From the NCBI RefSeq assembly GCF_052114085.1, contig NZ_JBFREB010000001.1, forward strand, positions 2,604,001-2,668,000: a stretch of 64,000 nucleotides of DNA, given 5' to 3'. Made by a program: the position numbers and the translations under genes. A model generated the notes under the pieces. It had not been told where the DNA came from. It did not search any database and worked only from the letters and a program-made list of their open reading frames with translations. The stretch comes from Leifsonia sp052114085 (GTDB lineage: Bacteria > Actinomycetota > Actinomycetes > Actinomycetales > Microbacteriaceae). Numbering within the stretch: the first letter of the stretch is position 1; each line of letters opens with the position of its first letter. Positions 48,691-56,140 of this stretch are shown piece after piece.

Positions 48691-49089
48691 TTACCACACG
48701 TAGGCGAGGACTTCCCCACCCACGCCCTTCTTCTCAGCCTGACGGTCCGTGAGCAGACCGGAGGAGGTGGACAGGATGGCGACACCGAGCCCGCCGAGCA
48801 CCGTGGGGAGCTCCGTGGACTTCGCGTAGACACGAAGACCGGGCTTGGACACGCGCTTGATACCGGCGATGGAACGCTCGCGGTTCGGACCGAACTTGAG
48901 GTTCAGGGTCAGCGTCTTGCCGACGCGCGCGTCAGCGACGTCCCAGCCCGCGATGTAGCCCTCTTTGGTGAGGATCTCCGCGATGTGGGCCTTGAGCTTC
49001 GAGTGCGGCATCGACACGGTGTCGTGGTGAGCCGAGTTCGCGTTGCGCAGTCTGGTCAGCATGTCTGCGACCGGATCTGTCATGGTCAT
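48691..49089 (-). CDS. rpsH: 30S ribosomal protein S8
   Basis: The 132-residue protein has MTMTDPVADMLTRLRNANSA and the C-terminal STSSGLLTDRQAEKKGVGGEVLAYVW. The ATG at 49089 has AAGGAAAA upstream and gives the standard length; longer in-frame starts exist. rpsN (S14), usually just upstream, is absent. Confidence 0.97.
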   Translation of the reverse strand: MTMTDPVADMLTRLRNANSAHHDTVSMPHSKLKAHIAEILTKEGYIAGWDVADARVGKTLTLNLKFGPNRERSIAGIKRVSKPGLRVYAKSTELPTVLGGLGVAILSTSSGLLTDRQAEKKGVGGEVLAYVW

Positions 49090-49153
49090 GGGGATTTTCC
49101 TTACTGACACCAGGTTTCGTTCAGCCGTTCACGGCTGACGACCTGTGGTGGAA

Positions 49154-49180
49154 GCGGGCCGGCCAAGGCGGCCGGCCCGC
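49154..49180 (-). other. GC-rich stem-loop between rplE and rpsH
   Basis: Perfect 11-base arms (GCGGGCCGGCC) around a 5-base loop, in the 99-base gap where actinobacteria usually carry rpsN. It may slow or process the long mRNA. Confidence 0.6.
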
Positions 49181-49188
49181 AGGTGGGC

Positions 49189-49776
49189 CTAGTTGGCCGC
49201 GTCGCTCGAACGGAATGGGAAGCCGAGCTGCTTGAGCAGCGCGCGGCCCTCCTCGTCGTTCTTGGCAGTGGTCACCACAGTGATGTCCATGCCGCGGACG
49301 CGGTCGATGCGGTCCTGGTTGATCTCGTGGAACATCGACTGCTCGGTGAGACCGAACGTGTAGTTGCCGTTCCCGTCGAACTGCTTGTCCGAGAGGCCGC
49401 GGAAGTCGCGGATACGGGGCAGGGCGAGCGAGAGCAGGCGGTCGAGGAACTCCCACATGCGGTCGCCGCGCAGCGTGACGTGCGCGCCGATCGGCTGGCC
49501 CTCGCGCAGCTTGAACTGCGCGATGGACTTGCGGGCCTTCGTGACCTGCGGCTTCTGGCCGGTGATGAGGGTGAGGTCGTTGACCGCGCCATCGATCACC
49601 TTGCCGTCACGAGCCGCCTCGCCCACACCCATGTTGACGACGATCTTCACCAGACCGGGCACCTGGTGCACGTTGGTGAAACCGAAGTCACCCAGGAGCT
49701 GCTGGGAGATCTCGTTCTTGTACTTCTGCTTGAGGCGGGGCTGGATTTTGCCAGACTCCACTGCAGTGTCGGTCAT
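49189..49776 (-). CDS. rplE: 50S ribosomal protein L5
   Basis: The 195-residue protein has PRLKQKYKNEISQQLLGDFG, VVNMGVGEAARD, TGQKPQVTKARKSIAQFKLREGQPIG and YTFGLTEQSMFHEI. It binds 5S rRNA at the central protuberance. The start overlaps the rplX stop by one base. Confidence 0.97.
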   Translation of the reverse strand: MTDTAVESGKIQPRLKQKYKNEISQQLLGDFGFTNVHQVPGLVKIVVNMGVGEAARDGKVIDGAVNDLTLITGQKPQVTKARKSIAQFKLREGQPIGAHVTLRGDRMWEFLDRLLSLALPRIRDFRGLSDKQFDGNGNYTFGLTEQSMFHEINQDRIDRVRGMDITVVTTAKNDEEGRALLKQLGFPFRSSDAAN

Positions 49777-50135
49777 TACAGGTCCTTACCAGACTTCTTG
49801 GCGTAGCGAACGCGGACCGTCTTGGTGACGCCGTCCTTCGTGACGCTCTCTTCGCGGAAACCGACGCGGGTCGGCTTCTTGGTCTCGGGGTCGACCAGCG
49901 CCACGTTGGAGACGTGGATCGAGGCCTCGTGGGTCTCGATGCCGCCGGTCTTCGTGCCACGCTGCGTCTGACCGACGCGCACGTGCTTCGTCACGAAGTT
50001 GACGCCCTCGACGATGACGCGGTTCTGCTCGACGAGAACCTCGATGACGCGACCCTGCTTGCCACGGTCACCACCGCGAGCCTGCGAGCGGCCCGAGATG
50101 ACCTGGACCAGGTCGCCCTTCTTGATGTTCGCCAT
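49776..50135 (-). CDS. rplX: 50S ribosomal protein L24
   Basis: The 119-residue KOW-motif protein starts MANIKKGDLVQVISGRSQARGGDRGKQGRV and carries VEGVNFVTKHVR. L24 starts assembly of the large subunit. It follows rplN by 3 bases. Confidence 0.97.
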   Translation of the reverse strand: MANIKKGDLVQVISGRSQARGGDRGKQGRVIEVLVEQNRVIVEGVNFVTKHVRVGQTQRGTKTGGIETHEASIHVSNVALVDPETKKPTRVGFREESVTKDGVTKTVRVRYAKKSGKDL

Positions 50136-50138
50136 GGG

Positions 50139-50507
50139 TTACAGCACCTCCGGTGCGAGCGAGATGATCTTCATGAACTTCTTGTCGCGGAGCTCGCGGC
50201 CGACCGGTCCGAAGATGCGGGTACCGCGGGGGTCACCGTCGTTCTTCAGGATGACCGCGGCGTTCTCGTCGAACTTGATGTACGAGCCGTCGGGGCGGCG
50301 GGTGTTCTTGCGAACACGCACGACGACCGCCTTGACGACGTCGCCCTTCTTGACATTTCCACCCGGGATCGCGTCCTTGACCGTGGCGACGATGACGTCG
50401 CCGAGGCCGGCGTAGCGACGGCTGGAGCCGCCGAGCACGCGGATCGCCAGGAGCTCCTTGGCGCCGGTGTTGTCGGCGACCTTGAGTCGGGATTCCTGCT
50501 GAATCAC
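50139..50507 (-). CDS. rplN: 50S ribosomal protein L14
   Basis: The 122-residue protein is of normal length: VIQQESRLKVADNTGAKELL and the C-terminal KFMKIISLAPEVL. The start is GTG 50507, which overlaps the rpsQ stop as GTGA. Confidence 0.97.
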   Translation of the reverse strand: MIQQESRLKVADNTGAKELLAIRVLGGSSRRYAGLGDVIVATVKDAIPGGNVKKGDVVKAVVVRVRKNTRRPDGSYIKFDENAAVILKNDGDPRGTRIFGPVGRELRDKKFMKIISLAPEVL

Positions 50508-50809
50508 TTGGCCTTCTCCAGAATCTCCACCAGACGCCACCGCTTGCTGGCGCTCAGGGGTCGGGTCTCGTTGATGAGAACGAGGTCACCGATACCGGCG
50601 GCGTTGTTCTCGTCGTGCACCTTCACCTTGGAGGTGCGGCGGATGACCTTGCCGTACAGGGGGTGCTTCACGCGGTCCTCGACCTCGACGACGATGGTCT
50701 TCTCCATCTTGTCGCTGACGACGTATCCGCGACGGGCCTTGCGGTACCCGCGGACGATGGCCTCGTCGGCCGTCGACTCCGCGGCCGTGGCCTTGGTGGT
50801 CTCAGCCAT
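50504..50809 (-). CDS. rpsQ: 30S ribosomal protein S17 with short N-terminal extension
   Basis: The S17 core begins near residue 24 (RKARRGYVVSDKMEKTIVVEV) and includes HPLYGKVIRRTSKVKVHDE. The protein has 101 residues against about 85-90. The first 20 are Ala/Thr/Glu-rich. Its ATG overlaps the rpmC stop by one base. Confidence 0.97.
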   Translation of the reverse strand: MAETTKATAAESTADEAIVRGYRKARRGYVVSDKMEKTIVVEVEDRVKHPLYGKVIRRTSKVKVHDENNAAGIGDLVLINETRPLSASKRWRLVEILEKAK

Positions 50810-51141
50810 TACTTGGCCTCCTCATTCGTGGCGTCGACCTCGGCGGTCTCGGCGGCCGGGGCCGCCTTCTTCGCACGGGTCTTCTTCTCCTTGGCGGGCG
50901 CGGCCTCGGCCGGGGCCGGGGTCGCCCGGATCCCGAGCTCGCGCTCACGGATCACGGTGTAGATACGAGCGATGTCACGCTTCACGGCGCGCAGGCGGCC
51001 GTGGCTCTCGAGCTGGCCGGTGGCCGACTGGAAGCGCAGGTTGAACAGCTCTTCCTTGGCCTTCTTCAGCTCGTCGACGAGTCGCTCGTCTTCGAAAGTG
51101 TCGAGCTCGCTCGAGGCAAGCTCCTTGGAACCGATCGCCAT
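50809..51141 (-). CDS. rpmC: 50S ribosomal protein L29 with C-terminal tail
   Basis: The L29 core (residues 1-72: ELKKAKEELFNLRFQSATGQLE, LRAVKRDIARIYTVIRERELG) is followed by about 38 residues of Ala/Lys/Glu/Pro (APAKEKKTRAKKAAPAAE). L29 usually ends near residue 70-80. It overlaps rplP by one base. Confidence 0.96.
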   Translation of the reverse strand: MAIGSKELASSELDTFEDERLVDELKKAKEELFNLRFQSATGQLESHGRLRAVKRDIARIYTVIRERELGIRATPAPAEAAPAKEKKTRAKKAAPAAETAEVDATNEEAK

Positions 51142-51560
51142 TATGCGTCGCCCTCCTCGCGCTTGATGATGCGTGCCTTGAGGGGCAGCTTGTGGATTGC
51201 ACGGGTCATGGCCTCACGAGCGAGTTCCTCGGAGACACCGGAGACCTCGAAGAGGACCCGGCCCGGCTTGACGTTCGCGACCCACCACTCGGGTGAACCC
51301 TTACCGGAACCCATGCGGGTTTCGGCCGGCTTCTTCGTGAGCGGACGGTCGGGGTAGATGTTGATCCACACCTTGCCGCCACGCTTGATGTGACGCGTCA
51401 TGGCGATACGAGCGGACTCGATCTGACGGTTGGTCACATAAGCGGGGGTCAAGGCCTGGATGCCGAACTCGCCGAAGGAGACCTTCGTGCCACCGGTCGC
51501 CTGGCCGCTACGGCCAGGGTGGTGCTGCTTGCGGTGCTTGACTCTGCGTGGGATCAACAT
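51141..51560 (-). CDS. rplP: 50S ribosomal protein L16
   Basis: The 139-residue protein has MLIPRRVKHRKQHHPGRSG, RPLTKKPAETRMGSGKGSPEWWVANVKPG and the C-terminal LPLKARIIKRE. It lies near the A-site tRNA. It follows rpsC by 2 bases. Confidence 0.97.
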   Translation of the reverse strand: MLIPRRVKHRKQHHPGRSGQATGGTKVSFGEFGIQALTPAYVTNRQIESARIAMTRHIKRGGKVWINIYPDRPLTKKPAETRMGSGKGSPEWWVANVKPGRVLFEVSGVSEELAREAMTRAIHKLPLKARIIKREEGDA

Positions 51561-51562
51561 GG

Positions 51563-52336
51563 TTATGCCTCAACTCCTGCTGCGGCCGGCGCGGCCTCGG
51601 TGGCGGGGGCGTTGCCCCGGCCGCCGCGACGCGGACGGTCACGGTCGTTGCGCTCGCGCGACGGCTTCTGGTTGGCCTGCTCGCGAGCAAGTTCCTTGTT
51701 CGTGATGTCGCCCTTGTAGATCCACACCTTCACACCGATGCGACCGAACGTGGTCTTGGCCTCGTAGAAGCCGTAGTCGATGTTGGCGCGGAGCGTGTGC
51801 AGCGGCACACGACCCTCGCGGTAGAACTCGGAGCGGCTCATCTCGGCGCCGCCGAGGCGACCGGACACCTGGATGCGGACACCCTTGGCGCCGGCGCGCT
51901 GAGCGCCCTGCAGGCCCTTGCGCATCGCGCGGCGGAACGCCACGCGGGCAGCGAGCTGCTCGGCGATGCCCTGCGCGACGAGCTGTGCATCGGCCTCGGG
52001 GTTCTTGACCTCGAGGATGTTCAGCTGGATCTGCTTGCCCGAGAGCTTCTCGAGGTCGGCGCGGATGCGCTCGGCCTCGGCGCCACGGCGACCGATCACG
52101 ATGCCCGGACGGGCGGTGTGGATGTCGACGCGGACGCGGTCACGGGTGCGCTCGATCTCGATGCGGGACACGCCCGCACGGTCGAGCGACGTCTTCAGCA
52201 GGGTGCGGATCTTGACGTCCTCAGCGAGGTAGTCGCTGTACCGCTGACCCGGCTTGGTGCTGTCCGAGAACCAGCGCGACACGTGGTCGGTGGTGATGCC
52301 CAGACGGAAGCCGTACGGGTTGACTTTCTGGCCCAT
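51563..52336 (-). CDS. rpsC: 30S ribosomal protein S3
   Basis: The 257-residue protein has the KH domain (IVIGRRGAEAERIRADLEKL) and the C-terminal S3 domain (QGAQRAGAKGVRIQVSGRLGGAEMSRSEFYREGRVPLHTLR). The last 45 residues are an Arg/Gly-rich segment (RPRRGGRGN) followed by an Ala/Glu tail. It overlaps rplV by one base. Confidence 0.97.
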   Translation of the reverse strand: MGQKVNPYGFRLGITTDHVSRWFSDSTKPGQRYSDYLAEDVKIRTLLKTSLDRAGVSRIEIERTRDRVRVDIHTARPGIVIGRRGAEAERIRADLEKLSGKQIQLNILEVKNPEADAQLVAQGIAEQLAARVAFRRAMRKGLQGAQRAGAKGVRIQVSGRLGGAEMSRSEFYREGRVPLHTLRANIDYGFYEAKTTFGRIGVKVWIYKGDITNKELAREQANQKPSRERNDRDRPRRGGRGNAPATEAAPAAAGVEA

Positions 52337-52728
52337 TACTTGCTCGCCTTCTTCGTAGCCTTGGCATCCTCGACCTCATCCGGCGTCGCGAGGACGATCG
52401 TGATGTGGCTGGTGCGCTTGTTGATGCGGAAGGCCCGACCCTGTGCTCGCGGCTGGAACCGCTTGAGGGTGGTCCCCTCGTCCACGAAGGCGCGGCTCAC
52501 GTACAGGTCCTGCTCGTCCAGGTAGGTGTTGCTCTGGTCGGCCTTGACCCGCGCGTTGGCGATGGCCGAGGCGACGAGCTTGTACACCGGCTCGCTCGCG
52601 CTCTGCGGCGCGAACTTCAGGATGGCCAGGGCCTCCTGGGCCTGCTTGCCGCGGATCAGGTTGACGACGCGGCGGGCCTTCATGGGGGTGACGCGGATGT
52701 GTCGCACGCGTGCGATCGACTCCACCAT
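52336..52728 (-). CDS. rplV: 50S ribosomal protein L22
   Basis: The 130-residue protein has ARVRHIRVTPMKARRVVNLIRGK, the exit-tunnel beta hairpin region (QPRAQGRAFRINKRTSHITI) and a short Lys-rich end. It lies 24 bases after rpsS. Confidence 0.97.
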   Translation of the reverse strand: MVESIARVRHIRVTPMKARRVVNLIRGKQAQEALAILKFAPQSASEPVYKLVASAIANARVKADQSNTYLDEQDLYVSRAFVDEGTTLKRFQPRAQGRAFRINKRTSHITIVLATPDEVEDAKATKKASK

Positions 52729-52752
52729 TTCTCTCCTCCTTTCGCCTCCGCG

Positions 52753-53034
52753 TTAGCGGCGGCGACCCTTCTTGTCGTCCTTCACGTGTCCACGGAAGGT
52801 GCGGGTCGGCGCGAACTCGCCGAGCTTGTGGCCCACCATGGTCTCGGTGACGAACACCGGGATGTGCTTGCGACCGTCGTGCACCGCGATGGTGTGACCC
52901 AGCATGGCCGGGACGATCATCGAGCGGCGCGACCAGGTCTTGATCACGTTCTTGCTGTTGGCCTCGTTCGCGGCGACCACCTTGCGAAACAGGTGCTCGT
53001 CGACGAAGGGGCCCTTCTTGAGACTGCGTGGCAT
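52753..53034 (-). CDS. rpsS: 30S ribosomal protein S19
   Basis: The 93-residue protein begins MPRSLKKGPFVDEHLFRKV and has TWSRRSMIVPAMLGHTIAVHDGRKH and GHKLGEFAPTRTF. Normal length. It follows rplB by 12 bases. Confidence 0.98.
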   Translation of the reverse strand: MPRSLKKGPFVDEHLFRKVVAANEANSKNVIKTWSRRSMIVPAMLGHTIAVHDGRKHIPVFVTETMVGHKLGEFAPTRTFRGHVKDDKKGRRR

Positions 53035-53046
53035 CTTCTCGAACTC

Positions 53047-53886
53047 CTACTTGCGCTTCTTGCCGGCGTTACGGCGGCGGACGATGAGCTTGTCGCTTTC
53101 CTTGTTGGGGTGGCGCGTACGGCCTTCCTTCTGACCCCAGGGGCTGACCGGGTGGCGACCACCGGAGGTCTTGCCCTCACCACCACCGTGCGGGTGGTCG
53201 ATCGGGTTCATCGCGACACCACGCACGGTCGGGCGGACGCCCTTCCAGCGCATGCGGCCGGCCTTACCCCAGTTGATGTTCGACTGCTCGGCGTTGCCGA
53301 CCTCGCCGATCGTCGCGCGGCAGCGCGCGTCGACGTTGCGGACCTCACCCGAGGGGAGGCGCAGCTGGGCGTAGGGGCCGTCCTTCGCGACGAGTCGGAC
53401 GGACGAACCTGCCGAACGGGCGATCTTCGCGCCACCGCCCGGCTTCAGCTCGATCGCGTGCACGACAGTACCGGTCGGGATGTTGCGGAGCGGCAGGTTG
53501 TTGCCCGGCTTGATGTCCGAACCGGCGCCCGACTCCACGACGTCGCCCTGCTTGAGGCCGGCCGGCGCCAGGATGTAGCGCTTGGTGCCGTCGACGAAGT
53601 GCAGGAGCGCGATGCGCGCGGTGCGGTTGGGGTCGTACTCGATGTGAGCGACCTTGGCGTTCACGCCGTCCTTGTCATTGCGACGGAAGTCGATGACACG
53701 GTACTGGCGCTTGTGGCCACCACCGATGTGACGGGTCGTGATGCGGCCTTGGTTGTTACGGCCACCGGTCTTCGACAGCGGACGGAGAAGGGACTTCTCC
53801 GGCGTCGAGCGGGTGATCTCCGCGAAGTCGGCGACCGAGGAGCCGCGACGACCGGGGGTCGTGGGCTTGTAGTTACGAATTGCCAT
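53047..53886 (-). CDS. rplB: 50S ribosomal protein L2
   Basis: The 279-residue protein has RNNQGRITTRHIGGGHKRQYRVIDF and the peptidyl-transferase-site histidine region VAMNPIDHPHGGGEGKTSGG. Normal length. It follows rplW by 24 bases. Confidence 0.98.
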   Translation of the reverse strand: MAIRNYKPTTPGRRGSSVADFAEITRSTPEKSLLRPLSKTGGRNNQGRITTRHIGGGHKRQYRVIDFRRNDKDGVNAKVAHIEYDPNRTARIALLHFVDGTKRYILAPAGLKQGDVVESGAGSDIKPGNNLPLRNIPTGTVVHAIELKPGGGAKIARSAGSSVRLVAKDGPYAQLRLPSGEVRNVDARCRATIGEVGNAEQSNINWGKAGRMRWKGVRPTVRGVAMNPIDHPHGGGEGKTSGGRHPVSPWGQKEGRTRHPNKESDKLIVRRRNAGKKRK

Positions 53887-53910
53887 GTCTGTTTTCCTCT
53901 AGTCCTTCGC

Positions 53911-54210
53911 TCAGCCGACGGCCGTGAAGATGTCGATGGAACCGGACTTCAGCGTGACGATCGCACGCTTGGTGTCCTTGCGCTTGCCGATACCGAACTT
54001 GGTCCGGCGCGTCTTGCCCTGACGGTTCAGGGTGTTCACGGAAGCGACCTCGACCTTGAAGATCGACTCGATGGCGAGCTTGATCTCGGTCTTGTTCGAA
54101 CGCGGGTCGACCACGAAGGTGTACTTGCCCTCATCGATCAGGCCGTAGCTCTTCTCGGAGACGACCGGCGCGATGATGACGTCGCGCGGGTCCTTGTTGA
54201 CGGCGGCCAT
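53911..54210 (-). CDS. rplW: 50S ribosomal protein L23
   Basis: The 99-residue protein has PRDVIIAPVVSEKSYGLIDEGKYTF and VNTLNRQGKTRRTKFGIGKRKD. It sits at the tunnel exit and docks trigger factor and SRP. Its ATG overlaps the rplD stop by one base. Confidence 0.97.
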   Translation of the reverse strand: MAAVNKDPRDVIIAPVVSEKSYGLIDEGKYTFVVDPRSNKTEIKLAIESIFKVEVASVNTLNRQGKTRRTKFGIGKRKDTKRAIVTLKSGSIDIFTAVG

Positions 54211-54857
54211 TACGCGTTCACCTCTTCCTTGTTCTTGCTTGCGATGAAGCCTTCGAGCGCGGCCTGCGAGAAGACGATGTCGTCACTCACGAGCACGTCG
54301 TAGGCGTTCAGCTGGTCGAAGGTCAGCACGTGCACGGTCGGCAGGTTGCGGACGCTCTTGAAGGCCAGCTCGTCGTCGCGCTCGAGCACGATCAGGACGT
54401 GCTTCGAGGTCGCGATGCCGCTGAGCAGGTCGACGACGGCCTTGGTCGAGGGCGCGTCACCCGCGGTGAACGCCTGGACGGCGTGCAGGCGGCTGCCGCG
54501 TGCGCGGTCGGAGAGGGCGCCGAGCAGAGCAGCGGCGATCATCTTCTTCGGGGTGCGCTGGGCGTAGCTGCGCGGCGTCGGGCCGTGCACGATGCCACCA
54601 CCGGTCATCTGAGGAGCGCGGATCGAGCCCTGACGAGCGCGGCCGGTGCCCTTCTGCTTGAACGGCTTGCGGCCGGCGCCGGAGACCTCTCCACGGTTCT
54701 TCGTCTTGTGCGTGCCCTGACGCGCTGCGGCGAGCTGGGCGGTGACGACCTGGTGGATCAGCGGGATGTTGGTCTGAACGTCGAACAGGGCTTCGGGAAG
54801 CTCGACGGAGCCCGCCTTCTTGCCCTTGAGGTCGACGACGTCAATCGAGGTAGCCAT
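54210..54857 (-). CDS. rplD: 50S ribosomal protein L4
   Basis: The 215-residue protein has the extended tunnel loop (RQGTHKTKNRGEVSGAGRKPFKQKGTGRARQGSIRAPQ) and the C-terminal SQAALEGFIA. In E. coli L4 represses the S10 operon; whether it does here is not known. It follows rplC by 4 bases. Confidence 0.97.
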   Translation of the reverse strand: MATSIDVVDLKGKKAGSVELPEALFDVQTNIPLIHQVVTAQLAAARQGTHKTKNRGEVSGAGRKPFKQKGTGRARQGSIRAPQMTGGGIVHGPTPRSYAQRTPKKMIAAALLGALSDRARGSRLHAVQAFTAGDAPSTKAVVDLLSGIATSKHVLIVLERDDELAFKSVRNLPTVHVLTFDQLNAYDVLVSDDIVFSQAALEGFIASKNKEEVNA

Positions 54858-54861
54858 GAAC

Positions 54862-55521
54862 CTAGGCCCCCTTCACTGCGTTGCGGACGAAAACGATGCG
54901 GCCACGAGCGCCGGGAACGGCACCCTTGACCAGCAGCAGGCCCTTCTCGGCGTCGATGGCCTGCACCTTGAGGTTCAGGACGGTGACGCGCTCGCCACCC
55001 ATGCGACCGGCCATGCGCATGCCCTTGAAGACACGGCTGGGGGTCGAGGAGGCGCCGATTGAGCCCGGCTTGCGGTGGTTGCGGTGCGCACCGTGCGAAG
55101 CGGAGACACCCTTGAAGTTGTGGCGCTTCATGACACCGGAGAAGCCCTTACCCTTCGACGTACCGACGACGTCGACCAGCTGGCCGATCTCGAAGGTGGC
55201 GTCGACGGTGAGCTCCTGGCCGGCCGCGTACTCGCCGGCGTCGGCGGTGCGGACCTCGGTGAGGTGACGGCGCGGGGTGACGCCCGCCTTGTCGAAGTGA
55301 CCGGCGGACGGCTTGTTCACCTTGCGCGGGTCGATCTGGCCGTAGGCGATCTGGACGGCGTTGTAGCCGTCGGCCTCGGGCGTGCGGACCTGGGTCACGA
55401 CGTTGGGCGTGACCTCGATGACGGTCACGGGGATGAGCTTGTTGTTCTCGTCCCAGACCTGGGTCATGCCGAGCTTCTTGCCGAGGAGGCCCTTGGAGGT
55501 CTTGGTCTCAGAATTGGACAT
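54862..55521 (-). CDS. rplC: 50S ribosomal protein L3
   Basis: The 219-residue protein has LLGKKLGMTQVWDENNKLIPVTVIE, GTSKGKGFSGVMKRHNFKG and the peptidyl-transferase loop (HRKPGSIGASSTPSRVFKGMRMAGRMG). Normal length. It follows rpsJ by 14 bases. Confidence 0.98.
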   Translation of the reverse strand: MSNSETKTSKGLLGKKLGMTQVWDENNKLIPVTVIEVTPNVVTQVRTPEADGYNAVQIAYGQIDPRKVNKPSAGHFDKAGVTPRRHLTEVRTADAGEYAAGQELTVDATFEIGQLVDVVGTSKGKGFSGVMKRHNFKGVSASHGAHRNHRKPGSIGASSTPSRVFKGMRMAGRMGGERVTVLNLKVQAIDAEKGLLLVKGAVPGARGRIVFVRNAVKGA

Positions 55522-55535
55522 AGTGGCACTCCCCC

Positions 55536-55844
55536 TTAGAGCTTGATCTCGATGTTGACGTCGGCGGGCAGGTCGAGACGCATGAGCGAGTCGACGGCCT
55601 TCGGCGTCGGGTCGATGATGTCGATCAGCCGCTTGTGCGTGCGCATCTCGAAGTGCTCGCGGCTGTCCTTGTACTTGTGGGGCGAACGGATGACGACCAC
55701 CACGTTCTTCTCGGTGGGAAGCGGCACCGGGCCGACGACGGTGGCGCCGGCACGGGTCACCGTGTCGACGATCTTGCGCGCCGAGGTGTCGATGACCTCG
55801 TGGTCATACGACTTAAGCCGGATGCGGATCTTCTGTCCCGCCAT
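55536..55844 (-). CDS. rpsJ: 30S ribosomal protein S10
   Basis: The 102-residue protein is MAGQKIRIRLKSYDHEVID at the N-terminus with GPVPLPTEKN and HFEMRTHKRLIDII. Besides its ribosomal role it is the NusE subunit of antitermination complexes. First gene of the S10-spc run. Confidence 0.98.
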   Translation of the reverse strand: MAGQKIRIRLKSYDHEVIDTSARKIVDTVTRAGATVVGPVPLPTEKNVVVVIRSPHKYKDSREHFEMRTHKRLIDIIDPTPKAVDSLMRLDLPADVNIEIKL

Positions 55845-56140
55845 GTCTGACTCTCTCTCTGGTTATGGCGTCGTACGAGACGGCTCTCTCGAGTCGTTCT
55901 TCGCATTGGACGCGGTGCGACGTACGCGTGGGGAACGCCACTATTCTTCTGTCAACTCCACCGACCGCGACTCTCGAGGCACAGGGATGTCCCTAGGCCT
56001 CTGAGGTGGTCGGATTGAGCGTGTCCTGCTGCCTGCGGCCTAACCAACGTCCGCGGCTATGACTCTCGCGGAGGGCTATGCACTGCCTGGCAGTGATCCG
56101 GTTCGCGCGCACACCTGCACGCACGTTCCGAAATGTTGAA
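55845..56140. other. Upstream region of the S10 operon
   Basis: The 296 bases between rpsJ and the AbiEi/DUF559 gene hold no convincing ORF or tRNA. They carry a perfect 7-1-7 palindrome (56081-56095) and AGGGATGTCCCT (55983-55994). A promoter could be TTGCAG-17-CAAACT, which would lie inside the end of the upstream gene, but this is weak. It is likely a long mRNA leader. Confidence 0.4.
56081..56095. promoter_or_regulatory. Perfect palindrome CACTGCC-T-GGCAGTG upstream of rpsJ
   Basis: A 15-base operator-like palindrome about 237 bases before rpsJ. No regulator is identified. Confidence 0.35.

Noticed and set aside
55950..55955. TTGACA on the minus strand upstream of rpsJ as a -35 box
   Set aside because: No -10-like hexamer lies 16-19 bases downstream; the spacing falls on CCCACG.
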